A stretch of DNA of 23,379 nucleotides from a virus: IMG/VR virus record IMGVR_UViG_3300009152_000216, positions 1-23,379 of that record; one strand, written 5' to 3'. Below are positions 1-7,081 of this stretch, in pieces (the first letter of the stretch is position 1; each line of letters opens with the position of its first letter). Below the pieces are notes generated by a model. It was not told the origin of the DNA, ran no database searches, and saw only the letters and a program-made list of their open reading frames with translations. Both the position numbers and the translations under genes were made by a program.

Positions 1-26
1 TATTTTTCAATTTTATCAATATTCAT
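1..26 (-). CDS. 5' end of a gene running off the window
   Basis: An ATG on the minus strand at 26-24 opens a frame reading MNIDKIEK up to the window edge. It begins 2 bases after the stop of the upstream gene (29-31), the same tight spacing as the rest of the operon. The start vaguely resembles the short 'MD-K-IxRI' N-termini of other proteins here, but the cut leaves too little to judge. No function can be given. Confidence 0.35.
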
Positions 27-28
27 TA

Positions 29-571
29 CTAATAATTTGAAGAGGAAAGTCCAAGTTGTTTAGAATATCTACCAAGATTACAAGACCAATATCCTGCGGT
101 TGTTCTATCTGTTTTTTGAGAACACTTGCGGTTCTCTTTAACTATTAATATAGAATTACCAAAAGTTATTTTTTTAACTCCTTCAGTTTTACTCTTAGTA
201 TAAACTGCGAATTTCTTAGGATTTCTTGGAGTTTTACCTTCCGTTAAAATATCATCTTCTGTTTCGTAGATGTAAGGAGCATCTAAATAAACATATTCCT
301 TACCAATTTTAACTTTAATACCTAAATCAGATTCAACCATCAATCTATCCTTTTTATTAAGGTCAATTTTTCCCTGATTAAATAACTCTCTAACTTCATT
401 AACCAAATTAAAATAACCTTCAGAATAAAACATAAATGCATTTTCAGCTAAGGTCATTTCATTATCAATATGATATTGTAACGCGTTTGAAATTTTAACA
501 TTCTCTTTCAATATTAAAGATTTGTCTAACTGTTTCTCTAATGTTTCTTTAATTAATTCACGCAAATCCAT
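29..571 (-). CDS. DUF5872-like protein with possible capsid-targeting N-terminus
   Basis: A 180-residue protein. Residues 1-23 form a charged amphipathic helix (MDLRELIKETLE... ending LILKE), which fits the [L/I]xE-ending N-termini seen on other proteins here. Residues about 117-166 (NPKKFAVYTKSKTEGVKKI, then FG, a Cys, and DRTTAGYWSC) match from memory the DUF5872-type module of large phages and giant viruses, whose core is F-V-Y-K, FG and a Cys-rich ARYWSC-type end. That module's function is unknown. The middle is mostly helical. It is the last complete gene of the minus operon, 24 bases after the preceding stop, with a TATTTATA motif at 586-593 that could act as an internal late promoter. 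No signal peptide or membrane segment is visible. The family call is moderate; the targeting role is inferred. Confidence 0.55.
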   Translation of the reverse strand: MDLRELIKETLEKQLDKSLILKENVKISNALQYHIDNEMTLAENAFMFYSEGYFNLVNEVRELFNQGKIDLNKKDRLMVESDLGIKVKIGKEYVYLDAPYIYETEDDILTEGKTPRNPKKFAVYTKSKTEGVKKITFGNSILIVKENRKCSQKTDRTTAGYWSCNLGRYSKQLGLSSSNY

Positions 572-595
572 GAGATTATTTTTTATATAAATAGT

Positions 596-1216
596 CTAAT
601 CTTTTTTAACTTTAATTTTCCAATAAATCCCGCCATTAATATACGGTGTGAATTCTCCTGATATTCCGTCTGTAGTTCTATTTGCAACTCCAACACCTAC
701 TTGATATAAATGGTCTTTTTTAGTTTTTAATATTAATCCCATCCCTAAAGAGTTAACCCAATCTTTTTGACTCCAAGAACCATCAACACCAATAAACATT
801 TGATTTTTAATTGGTGGCAAAGGAGGAGCTGATTCTCTAACAATTTTTGGTTTAATCGATGCCGACCATTCTCTGGATATTATTTTATTTTGAGAGATAC
901 TATCAGACAAGTATAGAAATCCTTGATTATTATTCAACTTAATAGTGTCCATATTAATCATTTTAGCATAAAAATCTTTAAGAATTTCTGCGGTATCTAC
1001 ATGTACTAATGTTGGCACATAGATTGTAGTATCATGATAAATGTCACTACCTTGAATATATTCAGGGTATGAAATTGTAATGGTATCATGAACCGATTCT
1101 CCAGGGATTTCTTTAACCACTTCTTTAATCACTGTACGATTGTCTCCGTCTAAAAAAAGCACCGCAACAATTAAAGCAAGAATTATAAAATGTCTAATGT
1201 CTAATATTTTTTTCAT
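596..1216 (-). CDS. Membrane-anchored envelope protein, DUF6808/spanin-like architecture
   Basis: A 206-residue protein with one N-terminal hydrophobic segment (about residues 9-22, FIILALIVAVLFL) after a basic start, so it is probably an inner-membrane anchor with a periplasmic body. Residues 28-75 are rich in V/T/D/H (VIKEVVKEIPGESVHDTITI), like the anchored proteins annotated DUF6808 in Bacteroidetes phages and mobile elements. The last 70 residues alternate polar and hydrophobic (QMFIGVDGSWSQ, LYQVGVGVANRT, YINGGIYWKIKVKK) and look like beta-hairpins of an outer-membrane-barrel type. It follows the gene at 1221-2510 after only 4 bases, so the two are co-transcribed. A spanin that bridges the membranes during lysis is possible but unproven. 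No exact family is recognised. Confidence 0.5.
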   Translation of the reverse strand: MKKILDIRHFIILALIVAVLFLDGDNRTVIKEVVKEIPGESVHDTITISYPEYIQGSDIYHDTTIYVPTLVHVDTAEILKDFYAKMINMDTIKLNNNQGFLYLSDSISQNKIISREWSASIKPKIVRESAPPLPPIKNQMFIGVDGSWSQKDWVNSLGMGLILKTKKDHLYQVGVGVANRTTDGISGEFTPYINGGIYWKIKVKKD

Positions 1217-1220
1217 AGTT

Positions 1221-2510
1221 TTACAGCATTAATCTTGAACCAATCAAGAAGTTATTAAGAATCGGTGTCTCTTTTTGAGTAGACGCCGAAACTTTATAGT
1301 TTAGGCTTAAACCAAATCGTTTACTGATTTTATAATCAAACGACGAACCAACTAAAAATCCAAATTGTCTATTAACTGTCGTTTCACCAGTTTTTGAATT
1401 CCAACTTAGTGGTGAATTCATAACAAATACTTGTGGAGATAAAACTATTTTTGGACTAACAGGGAATGGTTTAGTCCAAAACCCAACCACAGATGTTGAA
1501 AATGAAACATTAAAAATATCTCTCATCTCTCCTGTCTTTACATTAACCAACTCTTTATCTTGTAATAATAAAGTAATTGCACCTATATTATATCCATATG
1601 TTCCGTATTTTGGATTTGGTATAATGTGGGTATATCCAACAAGATTCATATAATTTCCGTCCAAATAAGCGGCAGTCATAGAATATGAATTAATAGATTC
1701 TAACTTACCATTTTTAAAATCCATTTTAGTATATCCACCACTTAACGCAAATTGTTTTAATGTACTCCAAATCATACCATTTGCACTCCAACTTTCATTA
1801 CCCGCCATTGAAGCTTTACTAACACCAAATGACGCAATTACACTATACTTTAAATCAGGCCCTTGTGTTGTAGTTAAGTCCGATGCAAATAACATTGGGT
1901 TTGCACTAATCGCTTTCTTTTTTTCTTCTTTCTTTTTCTCGTCAGATTTTTTTTCTTCTTTCTTTTCTTCACTTTTACTCTCAGACTTACTTTCTGATTT
2001 GCTTTCTGAAGTTTCTCCTTTTGAATCTCCAGACCCACCCTCCGATGAGGATGATTCCCCAGAAGATGATGACGATTGGGAGGATGACGATGAAGATGAA
2101 GAGGAGGGTTGAGGTTGTGAGGATGCCGATGAGCTTGCGGCCGAACCAGCTGCGGAACTTGCTGCCGATGATGCGGCTGAAGAAGCTGCCGCACTTGCCG
2201 CTGCAGATACTGCCTGAGTCACTGTTGTTGCTACTGTTTGAGTTACTACTGTTGTTGATGGACATGGTGTTGCAAATATTGAATTAACCCATCTGTCTAC
2301 TTCCCCACTTGCAAATTGAGAATATGTAAAAATTTTAGAGGTTCCTCTAATAATAACTAATACTCCTGTTGTAGATTGAATCGGTATTGATACGACATAG
2401 GTCTTTAAATCACAAGGGTCCAGGTAGGTTTGAGTTACTACCTGTCCTTGCGACCTGTGGGTGAGGAAAACCACAAATAAGATACTTAATAATATTTTTA
2501 GACCTTTCAA
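1221..2510 (-). CDS. Secreted probable outer-membrane beta-barrel protein with Ser/Ala and Lys/Glu linker
   Basis: A 429-residue protein. Residues 1-22 are a signal peptide (KILLSILFVVFLTHRSQGQ). Residues 25-95 form a small domain with two cysteines. It continues into an Ala/Ser tract (about 101-131), a poly-Ser tract (135-160) and a charged Lys/Ser/Glu tract (163-199). From about 219 to the end the chain alternates as beta-strands and ends in LIGSRLML, as an outer-membrane barrel would. A plausible reading is an N-terminal domain joined by a long flexible linker to an envelope-embedded barrel. It lies 12 bases after the CsgG-like gene and 4 before the anchored 206-residue protein, which suggests a shared envelope job. 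No family is recognised. The repetitive tracts create long spurious ORFs in other frames. Confidence 0.6.
   Translation of the reverse strand: MKGLKILLSILFVVFLTHRSQGQVVTQTYLDPCDLKTYVVSIPIQSTTGVLVIIRGTSKIFTYSQFASGEVDRWVNSIFATPCPSTTVVTQTVATTVTQAVSAAASAAASSAASSAASSAAGSAASSSASSQPQPSSSSSSSSSQSSSSSGESSSSEGGSGDSKGETSESKSESKSESKSEEKKEEKKSDEKKKEEKKKAISANPMLFASDLTTTQGPDLKYSVIASFGVSKASMAGNESWSANGMIWSTLKQFALSGGYTKMDFKNGKLESINSYSMTAAYLDGNYMNLVGYTHIIPNPKYGTYGYNIGAITLLLQDKELVNVKTGEMRDIFNVSFSTSVVGFWTKPFPVSPKIVLSPQVFVMNSPLSWNSKTGETTVNRQFGFLVGSSFDYKISKRFGLSLNYKVSASTQKETPILNNFLIGSRLML
1916..2210 (-). repeat. Low-complexity codon tracts encoding the Ala/Ser, poly-Ser and Lys/Glu linker
   Basis: On the plus strand this stretch is built from GCGGC/GCAGC-type, GATGA/GGA-type and TTCTT/TTTTC-type units. 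These correspond on the minus strand to Ala-Ser, Ser-rich and Lys-Glu codon runs. Such simple repeats expand and contract easily, so linker length is expected to vary between relatives. Confidence 0.85.
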
Positions 2511-2522
2511 TTATATTGTATC

Positions 2523-3239
2523 TTATTTGGTGTAAATTCCTTTTTTAATCATCCTATCTAAGATTCTAGCACAAGCAATATCAAGAGCTTTTTTAGTTGC
2601 AATTGATATTGTTGATTGATTGAATTTAACTGGGTCTACGGTTGCGTCTGATAATAAAGTTAGTTCTCTTGTTGTCTTTGCTTCACCTAATCCTGATGCT
2701 CCAAATACAACTCCTGTTTCTGCATTTGTGAATCTTACTTGTAAACCAATACGGGTAACCATTAAATTTTTAACCCCATTTTGTAAATTAACGGTTTCAT
2801 CTTCGGACACAGAATAATCGTAACACTCAATTGTTACAAAGTATTGTGCCAAGTTAATTTTACCTCTACCGTCTAATTTATTCTCAGAAATTCCTGCTTG
2901 TGATGCTTGGAATTGCTTAACCATTCTATTCTTAATTTCTGTTTTATCTTCTGTGAATTTAAAACGATTAAGATTTTCAAGGTATTCCATTGAAATATTT
3001 GCAACCCCTAACCCAACTCTTTTTTCTTTAAGTTCAGGATACATCTCATACATTTCGTCTGAGATTCCCGCCTTTAATATTTGTATTGGTATTTGTGGTC
3101 CATCGTAATCCAAAAACCGACTAATATCTATTGCGGTCTCAAAAGATGCTTTATATTGTTCTGTCTGAGTTTTACCTATAGTTTGGCCATAGGAAGCCAT
3201 TGAGACTAAAAGTCCCGCCATTAATAATATCTTTTTCAT
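2523..3239 (-). CDS. CsgG/LpoB-like secreted protein
   Basis: A 238-residue protein. The signal peptide is residues 1-18 (MKKILLMAGLLVSMASYG). There is no lipobox cysteine, whereas E. coli CsgG is a lipoprotein. Residues about 75-235 follow the CsgG/HfaB/LpoB pattern: a beta strand VGLGVANISM, a helix leading to a short strand, VTIECYDYSV, then RIGLQVRFTNAETGVVFGASGLGEAK (the 'variable described by the conferring of status' strand pair typical of CsgG) and a final helix SIATKKALDIACARILDRM. CsgG forms the outer-membrane channel that exports curli subunits, while LpoB activates penicillin-binding proteins; both share this fold. Neighbours are secreted or membrane proteins, which favours an export or envelope role. 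I recall CsgG-like genes being reported in T4-like cyanophages. The fold call is moderate; pore function is inferred. Confidence 0.55.
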   Translation of the reverse strand: MKKILLMAGLLVSMASYGQTIGKTQTEQYKASFETAIDISRFLDYDGPQIPIQILKAGISDEMYEMYPELKEKRVGLGVANISMEYLENLNRFKFTEDKTEIKNRMVKQFQASQAGISENKLDGRGKINLAQYFVTIECYDYSVSEDETVNLQNGVKNLMVTRIGLQVRFTNAETGVVFGASGLGEAKTTRELTLLSDATVDPVKFNQSTISIATKKALDIACARILDRMIKKGIYTK

Positions 3240-3246
3240 ATGTTGA

Positions 3247-3456
3247 TTAATATCTTTTAGGCCATCTCCAGTCTTTTTTTCTACTGTACAGACCTAATAA
3301 TGTTCCTAACGTAAAGAACTGTATAATCCAAAGAGGTCCCATCCAATCTGTAGTTCTCATTTCGTTATCAAAATAGAACATAAATCCGATTAGATAGATG
3401 ATTGATGAGCAAAACAAGATTACTTGTTCAAACTCTTGATAGAATTTTTTAATCAT
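3247..3456 (-). CDS. Small protein with two membrane segments
   Basis: A 69-residue protein with hydrophobic segments at about residues 12-29 (VILFCSSIIYLIGFMFYF) and 41-58 (PLWIIQFFTLGTLLGLYS), and a basic Trp-rich tail (KKDWRWPKRY). It was not recognised as a known family. Its start overlaps the stop of the upstream gene by one base (TAATG at 3458-3454), a sign of translational coupling, so the two products may act together in the inner membrane. A holin-like size and topology are possible, but its place in the secretion-type operon does not favour this over other roles. Confidence 0.6.
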   Translation of the reverse strand: MIKKFYQEFEQVILFCSSIIYLIGFMFYFDNEMRTTDWMGPLWIIQFFTLGTLLGLYSRKKDWRWPKRY

Positions 3457-3686
3457 TATTTCTTACCCCCTTCATACCAAATATTATCAGGATTGTCCTT
3501 GAACGTTCCGTCTATTTTCCATTCTATCTCATTTACAATGTTTCTTATTCTTTCGTCTTGACTTGTGAATTGTAAATAAAGAAAAAATACTTGTGTTGAT
3601 AATGCGAACGCAAGCCATACTCCGACAAATCCCAAGTATGATTTGAACATTACATCACCGATTTTTTGAAAGTTAATTTTTTTCAT
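3456..3686 (-). CDS. Small single-pass membrane protein
   Basis: A 76-residue protein with one long hydrophobic segment at about residues 17-40 (YLGFVGVWLAFALSTQVFFL) and a charged C-terminal region (QDERIRNIVNEIEWKIDGTF). It is coupled to the next gene by a one-base stop/start overlap at 3456. No family is recognised. An inner-membrane partner of the 69-residue protein is the simplest reading. Confidence 0.6.
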   Translation of the reverse strand: MKKINFQKIGDVMFKSYLGFVGVWLAFALSTQVFFLYLQFTSQDERIRNIVNEIEWKIDGTFKDNPDNIWYEGGKK

Positions 3687-3710
3687 TTTTCCTCAATTTT
3701 TATTTTTATT

Positions 3711-4028
3711 TTACCATTTTGGAGCTTCTTCCTTGAATTCGTCTCCTTCTTTTTTCTTAGGTTTAGGTGCCACTGTTGCAGGTGCACTAGATTTTTCTTT
3801 AATGATTATTGTTTTTCCGCCACCCGCAGCTTGTTGTTGAGTTTGAGTGTTATTGATGTTAATCACAGGTGCCGCTTGTTGTGTTGCAGGTTTTTCTTCC
3901 TCTCCACCAATTAGTTTAGTTGTAACCACACCACCAGCACCTAATACGATAGTTGTGACCAATCCAATGATTGTTTTTTTAAGACCTGACCATGTACCGT
4001 CATTATGGTCTTGTGTTTCCTCTGACAT
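3711..4028 (-). CDS. Membrane-anchored protein with Gln/Ala/Pro/Lys-rich tail
   Basis: A 105-residue protein. Residues 1-16 are polar, residues 17-37 form a hydrophobic, glycine-rich membrane segment (TIIGLVTTIVLGAGGVVTTK), and the remainder is a low-complexity tail rich in Q, A, P and K (ATQQAAPVININNTQTQQQ, then KEKSSAPATVAPKPKKK), ending in EEAPKW. The architecture is a single anchor holding a disordered tether, as in periplasm-spanning stalk or TonB-like linkers. No domain is recognised. It sits 23 bases from the lipoprotein gene and 24 from the next gene in the same operon. Confidence 0.55.
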   Translation of the reverse strand: MSEETQDHNDGTWSGLKKTIIGLVTTIVLGAGGVVTTKLIGGEEEKPATQQAAPVININNTQTQQQAAGGGKTIIIKEKSSAPATVAPKPKKKEGDEFKEEAPKW

Positions 4029-4051
4029 AAAATTTGTTTTTTATTTTTAGT

Positions 4052-4408
4052 TTATTTTATTATAATTGGGTACTTCACCTCTTTACCATTAATGTCGATA
4101 AAGATAAAATCGTAGTCCTTTTTAGGTAATCCTGACAAGTCATAAGTTTTTTGAGTTGTCAATTCATTAGCAGTGAACCCGTCTTTTTTAACTGGTTCTT
4201 CACTTCCAAAAGGAACGATTTGTACCGAATATTTTGAACCAACAGTTGTTTCAAAAACTGCCGTTACAATGTTATTAGTTTGATTTATTGATTTAATTGC
4301 CGTTGACGTTGACTTAACTCCTAAGTCAATTGTTACAGGTTCAGGTAATTCTATTTTTGTACAACCCGCCAATACGATTAAGACTAATGCGATAATTGTT
4401 TTTTTCAT
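4052..4408 (-). CDS. Small lipoprotein
   Basis: A 118-residue protein with a lipoprotein signal: basic start, hydrophobic core IIALVLIV, then lipobox LAGC with Cys16 as the predicted acylated residue, followed by TKIE. The mature part is about 100 residues, mostly beta-like (IVTAVFETTVGSKYSVQIVP, YDFIFIDINGKEVKYPIIIK), suggesting a small Ig-like or FnIII-like sandwich. It lies one base from the 703-residue secreted protein gene (4410), so the two are almost certainly co-translated. A membrane anchor or assembly factor for that protein would fit. No family is recognised. Confidence 0.6.
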   Translation of the reverse strand: MKKTIIALVLIVLAGCTKIELPEPVTIDLGVKSTSTAIKSINQTNNIVTAVFETTVGSKYSVQIVPFGSEEPVKKDGFTANELTTQKTYDLSGLPKKDYDFIFIDINGKEVKYPIIIK

Positions 4409-4409
4409 T

Positions 4410-6521
4410 TTAAAAATTTTTATATCCTGTTAATTTTATTTGTGTGGTATTCAAGTTAATGCCTAATTGAGTTCCATTGGAACTACTAGCGTCCATTGTT
4501 GGAGAAACTTTAACAGATGTTAAAATATCAACACCACTTCCTATTGTTGAAAACTTTAATTTGAATGGTGTTAAATTTCCCTTAATTGAAATTTTATTAT
4601 TTTGGTCAATTGCTCCGAATTTAACTTTACCTTCTTTTGAATTAACAAAAATGTACCAAGAATTTGGAACCTCTGATTTTAGTTCTTCAAATTTGATTTT
4701 TGAATTGTCATAATTAAATTCAAATTGTAATCCTCCCACACTATTTCCATTTGTATTAAGTGTTATAGGTATTTCAACGTTATTTGACGTTACAGTTACA
4801 TTAGATAGATTAATATCGATAGATGAAATTTCATTTGGTGTATTAATAAATGATGTTGATTGTGTTGCCATAGTTCTAAATGCGGTATTAGTCATTAAAC
4901 TATTTACAGCATTTGTTTGAATAGTACTTGTACCATTTATACTAGTTACAACTTGTGAAGAATGTGAACGATTTACATCTCCCCATAAAAGGTATTTTAA
5001 ATCAACAATTTCATTTGTTCCTAATACACCTGTTTTAACATATGTTCTAGGATATGTAATATCTTTCCAATTTGCGGATGTTACTGAACCCCATGAATTA
5101 GAAGGATTTGTATTAAATGTAAATTCAGCTTTAATACCATAATCGTTATTACCTGAACTTCTTATGTAAGGGGTAAATGTTGAAGTTGACACTGTTGTAA
5201 AGCTTGATGGTACTTTGTAGAAAGCCCAGTTAGCATCTTTACTAACAAATTCAACAGGTCCTGAATACAAGTCAAATAATTGTAAACTTTTAATATCTTC
5301 AGGTAATATATTTAACCCGTTAAATTCTCTCAAATCAATATATACTCTTGACTGACCTGAACCATATCCGTCAACATTAACAACACACCATTCAACTTGA
5401 CCTGCGACACTTGTTGCGTCTGTTGTTCTCCAAGTAGGTAAACTCATATAACCATTACTGCCCATAACATATCCTGTTGGTACAGTTACAAGTGTGTCTA
5501 ATCCAACAACCTGAGCCAATAATCTTGGTAGGTCTCCTCCATCTATGATTTTATTTCTGTTTATGTCGGCCGCGTATAAAGATTGACCCGTTTTTAAAAT
5601 TTGACCGTTACTACCATCTAATCCCATTGATGTAAATTCACCTTGTGCTGTAGTAAAATCTGATATTGTGATTGCTCCGTTATATATCGCATTTGTTTTA
5701 TCTATGTTGTGCATTACAGTCACTTCATAAATTTTATTTTCAGATAATAATGATTGATTAATATCTACATTACCATTAGATAAAACATTGAATAATTGTC
5801 CAGTATTACTAACAGTATCTCTAAAAGAAACTTTAACATCTGATATTGCAAGTAAATTAGAACTAATATCAACTTTAGCGGTTAAAAGTTTGCCTGTATT
5901 TTGGTTCATTATAACCTCAGTTGATAATGGGGTGTCCATAAATGTTGCAACTCCGATACCTTGAGCGTTCCATCCAGCAACAAAGTTTAATTTAACAGGA
6001 TTAAACGAATTTGATGTTGACGCAGCCTTTAATCTAAACCTTACAATTAACATTCTATCATAAGATGTGTATGGCATTGATGAAGTTGTTGCCCAAGTTA
6101 TTGTAGCCCTAAGAATTGCATTAGACCCAGTAGGGTTATATACGTAAGTTGCGTTAGCCGTATATCTTTGAGTGCCGTTTGTGTAAGTACTATTTCCCCC
6201 ATAAGAATAATTCGGGTAATTCTGCCATGATAGTTGTATATTAGAACCTGATGGAAGTATTCCTCCGTTTCCACCTGTACCTGTATGGTTAATTGAAACT
6301 ACCTCAAAGTTTGTTTGGTCATATTGGAAATCAAACATTAACTGCCTTGTAACCGCATCACTATTACCATTTGCATGGACTATAACATCAAATTGGTCTC
6401 CTCTATCAATAACTCCACCGTTAATATCGGTAAGAACTCTTGTGTCAGGGAACTTAAATTTAATTTGACTAAATGATGTTAAGGACAATAGTAAAAGTCC
6501 TATTGTTAAAAGTTTTTTCAT
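4410..6521 (-). CDS. Secreted cohesin/dockerin-like surface protein
   Basis: A 703-residue protein with a signal peptide at residues 1-19 (KKLLTIGLLLLSLTSFSQ). Residues about 40-205 and about 575-695 look like cohesin-type beta-sandwiches; the second contains NSVGGLQFEFNYDNSKIKFE and GKVKFGAIDQ, the pattern of the cohesin sheet. Between them, residues 318-342 (ADINRNKIIDGGDLPRLLAQ) resemble a dockerin calcium loop, and GDVNRSH at 514-520 may be a degenerate second loop. In cellulosomes, cohesin and dockerin bind each other, so self-association into a polymer or fibre is a reasonable inference. It is one base from the downstream lipoprotein gene and one from the upstream gene (6523), and is the largest product of the envelope operon. 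It could alternatively be an adhesin. Confidence 0.55.
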   Translation of the reverse strand: MKKLLTIGLLLLSLTSFSQIKFKFPDTRVLTDINGGVIDRGDQFDVIVHANGNSDAVTRQLMFDFQYDQTNFEVVSINHTGTGGNGGILPSGSNIQLSWQNYPNYSYGGNSTYTNGTQRYTANATYVYNPTGSNAILRATITWATTSSMPYTSYDRMLIVRFRLKAASTSNSFNPVKLNFVAGWNAQGIGVATFMDTPLSTEVIMNQNTGKLLTAKVDISSNLLAISDVKVSFRDTVSNTGQLFNVLSNGNVDINQSLLSENKIYEVTVMHNIDKTNAIYNGAITISDFTTAQGEFTSMGLDGSNGQILKTGQSLYAADINRNKIIDGGDLPRLLAQVVGLDTLVTVPTGYVMGSNGYMSLPTWRTTDATSVAGQVEWCVVNVDGYGSGQSRVYIDLREFNGLNILPEDIKSLQLFDLYSGPVEFVSKDANWAFYKVPSSFTTVSTSTFTPYIRSSGNNDYGIKAEFTFNTNPSNSWGSVTSANWKDITYPRTYVKTGVLGTNEIVDLKYLLWGDVNRSHSSQVVTSINGTSTIQTNAVNSLMTNTAFRTMATQSTSFINTPNEISSIDINLSNVTVTSNNVEIPITLNTNGNSVGGLQFEFNYDNSKIKFEELKSEVPNSWYIFVNSKEGKVKFGAIDQNNKISIKGNLTPFKLKFSTIGSGVDILTSVKVSPTMDASSSNGTQLGINLNTTQIKLTGYKNF

Positions 6522-6522
6522 T

Positions 6523-7014
6523 TTATTTTATTTCAAATAATTTATTTACCAATTTGTTACTAGATTTTTTTAACGCATTACTTAATGATTGCTGGTTAAA
6601 ATTACCACCATTATCAATCGCCAATGTTGACATTGATATTTCTGAAGATTCCTCTTCAACAATAACTTCTTTGATTTTTTTACCGTCGTGTTTTAAAATT
6701 CCTTTAAGTCGGATTACAACGGATTCTGCGTCCTTGTGAAAAACAGAAAGATTTGATTTGGTTTTTAATACATCTAAATAAATGATGTCAATTGTAACTT
6801 TATCCTTTGATTCTGGATTAAGTTCAAAATCTTTCTCTTGTAAAAATTCTTCTACTACGTTTTTTACACCAAACTCAAGGTTACGGTTACCCGCAAGGTT
6901 TCCTATTTGAATCTTGTTAGAAACAGATTCAACCCATATTTCTTTTGTTTGGTCTAAATTGTTTGATGATAGAGTGAGCATTCCGCACACTACTAGTAGT
7001 AGAAGTTTGTTCAT
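6523..7014 (-). CDS. Secreted protein of unknown family, first gene of the envelope operon
   Basis: A 163-residue protein with a hydrophobic N-terminus (NKLLLLVVCGMLTLSS), most likely a cleaved signal peptide. The Cys at 10 lacks a proper lipobox. The mature part has alternating strands (KVTIDIIYLDVLK, AESVVIRLKGILK, KIKEVIVEEES) and a final helix SLSNALKKSSNKLVNKLFE. This strand-plus-terminal-helix pattern is loosely like the YajG/CsgG-type periplasmic folds, but I cannot name a family. It begins the minus operon, with a TATTTATA motif 21 bases upstream (7036-7043), and ends one base from the 703-residue protein gene. Confidence 0.5.
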   Translation of the reverse strand: MNKLLLLVVCGMLTLSSNNLDQTKEIWVESVSNKIQIGNLAGNRNLEFGVKNVVEEFLQEKDFELNPESKDKVTIDIIYLDVLKTKSNLSVFHKDAESVVIRLKGILKHDGKKIKEVIVEEESSEISMSTLAIDNGGNFNQQSLSNALKKSSNKLVNKLFEIK

Positions 7015-7035
7015 TTTAATTAGTATCTTGGTATC

Positions 7036-7063
7036 TATAAATACTAACTAACTGCCTATTTAT
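7036..7063. promoter_or_regulatory. Divergent late-type promoter motifs between the envelope operon and PPK2
   Basis: 7036-7043 reads TATAAATA on plus and therefore TATTTATA toward the minus gene starting at 7014. 7057-7063 reads TATTTAT toward the plus gene starting at 7082, 18 bases before its ATG. TATAAATA is the core of T4 late promoters. The intergenic gap is only 67 bases, so both transcription units must start here. Confidence 0.45.
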
Positions 7064-7081
7064 TACTAAAGATTTAAAATT

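Noticed and set aside
1874-2287. Several long ORFs on both strands over the Ser/Ala and Lys/Glu tract
   Set aside because: They are shadows of low-complexity codon runs in the secreted barrel protein gene; compositions are improbable (poly-Arg/His, poly-Asn) and no start context supports them.
7036-7043. Exact T4-type late promoter TATAAATA facing PPK2, as evidence for standard T4 orientation
   Set aside because: Most upstream motifs in the window read TATTTAT in coding orientation; this site equally serves the divergent minus gene, and PPK2 has its own TATTTAT at 7057.
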